A stretch of DNA of 63,549 nucleotides, taken from NCBI RefSeq assembly GCF_018917935.1, contig NZ_JAHLPN010000017.1, forward strand, positions 1 to 63,549, read 5' to 3'. Shown one piece after another: positions 60,675 to 63,549 of this stretch. The stretch is from Kineothrix sp. MSJ-39. GTDB taxonomy: Bacteria; Bacillota; Clostridia; Lachnospirales; Lachnospiraceae. The notes beneath the pieces are model-generated. The model had not been told where the DNA came from and did not search any database. It worked only from the letters and a program-made list of their open reading frames with translations. The first letter of the stretch is position 1. Each line of letters opens with the position of its first letter. The translations under genes and the position numbers were made by a program.

Positions 60675-61823
60675 TTACCAAAATACGTGATTACCGATCA
60701 CAACACCTGCCTGACCACTGCTGGCTGCCTTAAAATGAGTTGCACCGCCCACATTGGTCGCACCGTTGATCGCTGCCTGTGCTGCTTCTACGCAGGAAGC
60801 ACTTGGTCCGTTTGCGATCACTGCTGCCACTTTACCGTTCGTTGCAGGTGGAAACTGTGATGGTGCATTGACAACGCCGCTTACCGAACCCGGATAAGAG
60901 CCGCTTCTGACACGGTTCATAACAACTGCACCGACTGCCAGCTTTCCTTCATAGGATTCTCTGCCCGCTTCACACTGGATCAGTGCTGCGAGTAATGTCA
61001 CATCGGATGTCTCACAGCTGACTGCGCCACGATTCTCACTCAGTTTCTTTTTTTCTTCTTCTTTCTTTTCTGCTTCGATCTGCTCGTTTGTCTTTCCTGT
61101 TTCTACTGTAAAAGCTACATCCACATAATCCGCACTGACATAGCCCTGTGTATCTTCATCTACCTGTACTGTTACCCAGCCATCTGCTTCTTCTACCGCT
61201 GTAACAGATTCTCCAAGTGCAAGTACGGTATAAATGCCTGCTTCTTCATTTGCTTCTTTTCTGACACGAAGTGCATCTGTTTTAACAGTTGCTTTCAGGG
61301 ATCCAACTTCCTGCTGCATTGCTTCTGCTTCATCGCCGAATAAAAGGAATTCATCCTTCGTCCAGCCTGTCAGCTCACCGCTTGTCAGCTTTGTCCAGCC
61401 ATCTGCCTGCTCAAGGATCGTACCGCCGCAGTTCTTATACAGCTTACCGGCTACTTCCGCTTCCTCGTTTGGCTCTACTCTGACATTGACCGCATCATTG
61501 ACATTTGCCATAACCACATCAGAAGATTCCTCTTCTTCCACCGCTTCTTCTATGGCTGCACCTGCATCTACCTCTGTCACTGCTGCCAGCTCCTCTCCAT
61601 CCTTTTCCAGATAGAGGGCTGCACCTGCCTGCAGATCCGTGTTATCTGTCTTCTGCTCCGCATCTCCATAGGCACCGTTCATTACTGCTGTGGCACCTGC
61701 ATGAAGTGTTACCTCATCCTGTAAGTTGTCTGCCTGCACCGGTGTCTGTACACCTGTCAGTACGATGGCTGCTGTCATAAGACCCGCCAGACTTCTTTTC
61801 AGAATTTCTTTTTTACTAAACAT
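60675..61823 (-). CDS. secreted SleB-type cell wall hydrolase with SH3 domains
   Basis: The product (382 aa) has a signal peptide (about 1-32), an acidic spacer, two bacterial SH3 domains (about 100-150, VNVRVEPNEEAEVAGKLYK; about 175-230, LRVRKEANEEAGIYTVLALGE), a Lys/Glu linker and a C-terminal Hydrolase_2 domain (about 265-382). Its catalytic Glu lies in LLAALIQCEAGRESYEGK. SleB/CwlJ enzymes open spore cortex or vegetative peptidoglycan. Here the SH3 domains suggest vegetative wall turnover. ATG 61823 has GGGAGG four bases upstream; ATG 61835 precedes that site. Confidence 0.88.
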   Translation of the reverse strand: MFSKKEILKRSLAGLMTAAIVLTGVQTPVQADNLQDEVTLHAGATAVMNGAYGDAEQKTDNTDLQAGAALYLEKDGEELAAVTEVDAGAAIEEAVEEEESSDVVMANVNDAVNVRVEPNEEAEVAGKLYKNCGGTILEQADGWTKLTSGELTGWTKDEFLLFGDEAEAMQQEVGSLKATVKTDALRVRKEANEEAGIYTVLALGESVTAVEEADGWVTVQVDEDTQGYVSADYVDVAFTVETGKTNEQIEAEKKEEEKKKLSENRGAVSCETSDVTLLAALIQCEAGRESYEGKLAVGAVVMNRVRSGSYPGSVSGVVNAPSQFPPATNGKVAAVIANGPSASCVEAAQAAINGATNVGGATHFKAASSGQAGVVIGNHVFW

Positions 61824-61864
61824 AAAGCCTCCCATGTAAACGCATAGGTTTATTTCTTAACTTT

Positions 61865-61892
61865 TTTATAAGACTACGTTACATTTCTGTTG
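61865..61892 (-). promoter_or_regulatory. possible WalR-type repeats in the hydrolase leader
   Basis: On the minus strand TGTAAC, TGCAAC and TGTAAC occur in one orientation. The last two are separated by five bases, as in the WalR consensus TGTWAH-N5-TGTWAH with one mismatch. They lie downstream of the -10 box, where binding would repress. Confidence 0.35.
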
Positions 61893-61927
61893 CATTTGTT
61901 ACAAAAATGTTAAATCTTATATGAGAG

Positions 61928-61956
61928 ACTATAACAGATTCTTCACACTTTGTCAA
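61928..61956 (-). promoter_or_regulatory. promoter of the cell wall hydrolase gene
   Basis: TTGACA (61956-61951), 17 bases, TATAGT (61933-61928). This gives a leader of about 100 bases. Confidence 0.8.
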
Positions 61957-61982
61957 ATTTTGGGCGTTCAGACGCCCAATTC
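61956..61982 (-). terminator. terminator of the DUF6056 gene
   Basis: TTGGGCGT and ACGCCCAA form an 8-bp stem with loop CTGA immediately after the stop codon. On the minus strand AATTTTG follows. Confidence 0.8.
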
Positions 61983-63342
61983 ACCGCAATATGCTTGCAA
62001 AAACAATAAAAGAAATGAAGGAAAGGGCTCCGACAAACCAACCGAATATGGTCTTTTGTCTCTTCTCACCTATGGTAAATAAGTAAGCACATACTATACA
62101 TATAGTTAGCCACAATGGATAGAATGTTCGATTTCCAGATGCATAAATTGTTGGAGAAAATCCAAGCGCCACTCTGCTTAATAATCCAAAAACAAGTAAT
62201 GGAATCAGAATGTAAAAACAGGGATCTAATTTTTCCTTATTTTGTATAAGCAACCAAACCGCCAGAAGAAGCGATACCCAAAAAAGTACCATAATAAACA
62301 GCGGAACCCATGTTCGTATCTGATCAAAATCTGTAAGATCTGATACCCCATAATATCCCACTTCTTTTGTCTTATATAAATAAGGGAATATACCCGAGAG
62401 TATATTATACCCAGGACCATATAGACAGCATAGACCAAATGGAAGCATGCAAACCATTTTCTCCAATCGGTTCTTGCATGCGCCAAATGAAATAACAACC
62501 AGCATTCCTGTCATAACAAGCCAAGTTGCATCCCCGCCCAATACCGTTTCCTTCATTGTTGTGGAAAACCCTATATTTATCTTTTGTAAAAAAGATAGCA
62601 TGCCATATTCCGGGAAAGAATTACCAATCTCTTGCATAATTCTATTTTCTTTTCCCGGAGCAGAAAAAGTAAATACAGCGACCATAATGCTTGTCAAAAT
62701 TCCTACACAGGTACAGATATTTATCTTTTTTTGAAACGAATCCATCATAAAAAAGAATAGCTGTATTCCCAATAAGATAACCAAATATTGTTCCATATCC
62801 GCTGCAAATGTTGTTAACACAATTTCTGCTATTATGAATCCGCATTTTGATTTTCCCGTTTCCAATCTAGGGTATCGGATACAAACAATAAGTGCGTACA
62901 ACATAAAAACAGCCGGCCAAATATAATAAAGTGATGTGATTGTAAATCCGCAATCGTAAAAAGAGACATAGGGAAAAAGCAAAAGCAAGAAGCCTACAAA
63001 CCATTGTGTATTTGTTTCATGATTATCAATCAGCAATAATATTCCAAACATTTCCAGTAAAATCATAGCTGTATTCATAAGTTTGAAAAGCATTAGTGGA
63101 TAATGATGGGTAAATGCTCCCAACATATCCCACAGTATTCTGCTTGACCACGTCATATAATATTTCTTTGCAATTTGTGGCAGACTCATCTGATCGAGCA
63201 AATCAGCATAAAGAAATTCATCTCCTGTCCAAGCCTGCATCAAAAGCTGAAGCATAAGCCATACAAAAGCAATTAATAATAATGGATAGTATGCTACTAT
63301 ACCTTGTTTTAATTTATTGTTCGTTTTTTTTATCCAATTCAA
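61981..63342 (-). CDS. DUF6056-like polytopic membrane protein
   Basis: The product (453 aa) has about eleven membrane helices. A conserved WTGDEFLYADLLDQMSL loop with acidic residues after helix 1 and a WSSRILWDMLGAF segment fit DUF6056, which resembles GT-C glycosyltransferases acting on cell-surface glycans from the outer face. The start is TTG 63342, eight bases after GAGG. The gene is more A+T-rich than its neighbours to the left and lies next to an insertion element. Confidence 0.7.
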   Translation of the reverse strand: MNWIKKTNNKLKQGIVAYYPLLLIAFVWLMLQLLMQAWTGDEFLYADLLDQMSLPQIAKKYYMTWSSRILWDMLGAFTHHYPLMLFKLMNTAMILLEMFGILLLIDNHETNTQWFVGFLLLLFPYVSFYDCGFTITSLYYIWPAVFMLYALIVCIRYPRLETGKSKCGFIIAEIVLTTFAADMEQYLVILLGIQLFFFMMDSFQKKINICTCVGILTSIMVAVFTFSAPGKENRIMQEIGNSFPEYGMLSFLQKINIGFSTTMKETVLGGDATWLVMTGMLVVISFGACKNRLEKMVCMLPFGLCCLYGPGYNILSGIFPYLYKTKEVGYYGVSDLTDFDQIRTWVPLFIMVLFWVSLLLAVWLLIQNKEKLDPCFYILIPLLVFGLLSRVALGFSPTIYASGNRTFYPLWLTICIVCAYLFTIGEKRQKTIFGWFVGALSFISFIVFASILR

Positions 63343-63464
63343 TTTTCAATCCTCTGCAGTTCCCATATAACTTCCTGTATGTATGACATACGAATTTTCA
63401 TTGTTTATTGTTATCAGATAGCAGATTTCAGAGTCTGTGAAAGTTTTTCTGTAAATAGGATTTT

Positions 63465-63504
63465 AAGGTCTTCTATGATAAAATATAAAATCATAGGAGG
63501 CCTT
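63465..63504 (+). promoter_or_regulatory. hairpin covering the transposase ribosome site
   Basis: AAGGTCTTCTATGAT (63465-63479) and ATCATAGGAGGCCTT (63490-63504) can pair. The GGAGG of the transposase lies in the right arm. Read-through transcripts from outside would fold this way and block translation. Confidence 0.6.
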
Positions 63505-63509
63505 ATTTT

Positions 63510-63549
63510 ATGGCAAGACAAAAGAAACCAGTACACAAAGTACAAATGA
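63510..63549 (+). CDS. IS256-family transposase, N-terminal fragment
   Basis: Only the first 13 codons are inside the window (MARQKKPVHKVQM). This is the usual start of IS256-type transposases from clostridia that go on with a TEGKRN-like stretch. GGAGG lies nine bases before ATG 63510. The gene continues past the right edge. Confidence 0.6.
   Translation, partial: MARQKKPVHKVQM

Larger units (their letters stand above)
63431..63549 (+). mobile_element. left end of an IS256-family insertion sequence
   Basis: The window ends inside this element. Its probable left terminal repeat starts near 63431 (GAGTCTGTGAAAG), followed by a hairpin and the start of a transposase. The exact edge and target duplication cannot be set without the other end. 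Confidence 0.6.

Overview
The window reads as chromosome of a gut Firmicute of the family Lachnospiraceae. The signs are strong GGAGG-type ribosome sites with ATG, GTG and TTG starts, a bile salt hydrolase, a LysRS with a C-terminal tRNA-binding domain, a DUF6145 protein, a BspA-like surface protein and an EIIC-EAL fusion. The genus cannot be fixed by eye. Almost all genes lie on the minus strand.

Region by region, read in coordinate order. 1-3000: a truncated sensor fragment, general stress/L25 protein Ctc and the CstA peptide/pyruvate transporter. 3335-4761: a plus-strand zinc-ribbon membrane protein with a small partner. 4808-6265: an unknown acidic protein and a 143-bp palindromic element. 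6265-15109: a BceRSAB-type antimicrobial peptide sensing and detoxification module. Its transporter operon continues without a gap into an AEC-family transporter and then a bile salt hydrolase. The regulator genes are preceded by thrH, a GGDEF/EAL gene and tRNA-Gly(CCC). 15373-23885: a MerR regulator, then a five-gene Dlt-like envelope acylation operon (MBOAT, SGNH, DASS anion symporter, adenylating ligase, carrier protein) next to a two-component system that shares its promoter repeats. 24028-31440: a LuxR-type ATPase regulator followed by a 1663-residue surface protein. 31598-35896: an unusual operon of a LanC-like protein with a CCG zinc motif, a cysteine-synthase-like PLP enzyme, a DUF997 protein and a sodium:solute symporter. 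36054-44350: sbcDC, a UPF0340/ECF S-component pair, an EIIC-EAL fusion and two small unknown genes.

44598-50441 is an accessory island, visibly A+T-rich at its right side. It holds a DUF2828 VWA protein, an R2K ATP-grasp protein and its partner bounded by 24-bp direct repeats, an XRE regulator, an AAA ATPase plus TOPRIM-like pair resembling anti-phage systems, and a broken toxin-like gene. From 50441 to 58031 lies a housekeeping cluster read argF-birA-DUF6145-coaX-dusB-hypothetical-greA-lysS. It is followed by an SPFH/NfeD pair, a DegV protein, a SleB-type cell wall hydrolase, a DUF6056 membrane protein and the left end of an IS256-family element at the right edge.

The best candidates for undescribed biology are: (1) the LanC-like(CCG)/PLP enzyme/symporter operon with no lantibiotic genes; (2) the Dlt-like acylation operon carrying a dicarboxylate-type transporter; (3) a bile salt hydrolase inside a Bce resistance operon with a recognisable BceR operator; (4) the repeat-bounded ATP-grasp cassette and ATPase/TOPRIM pair in the island.
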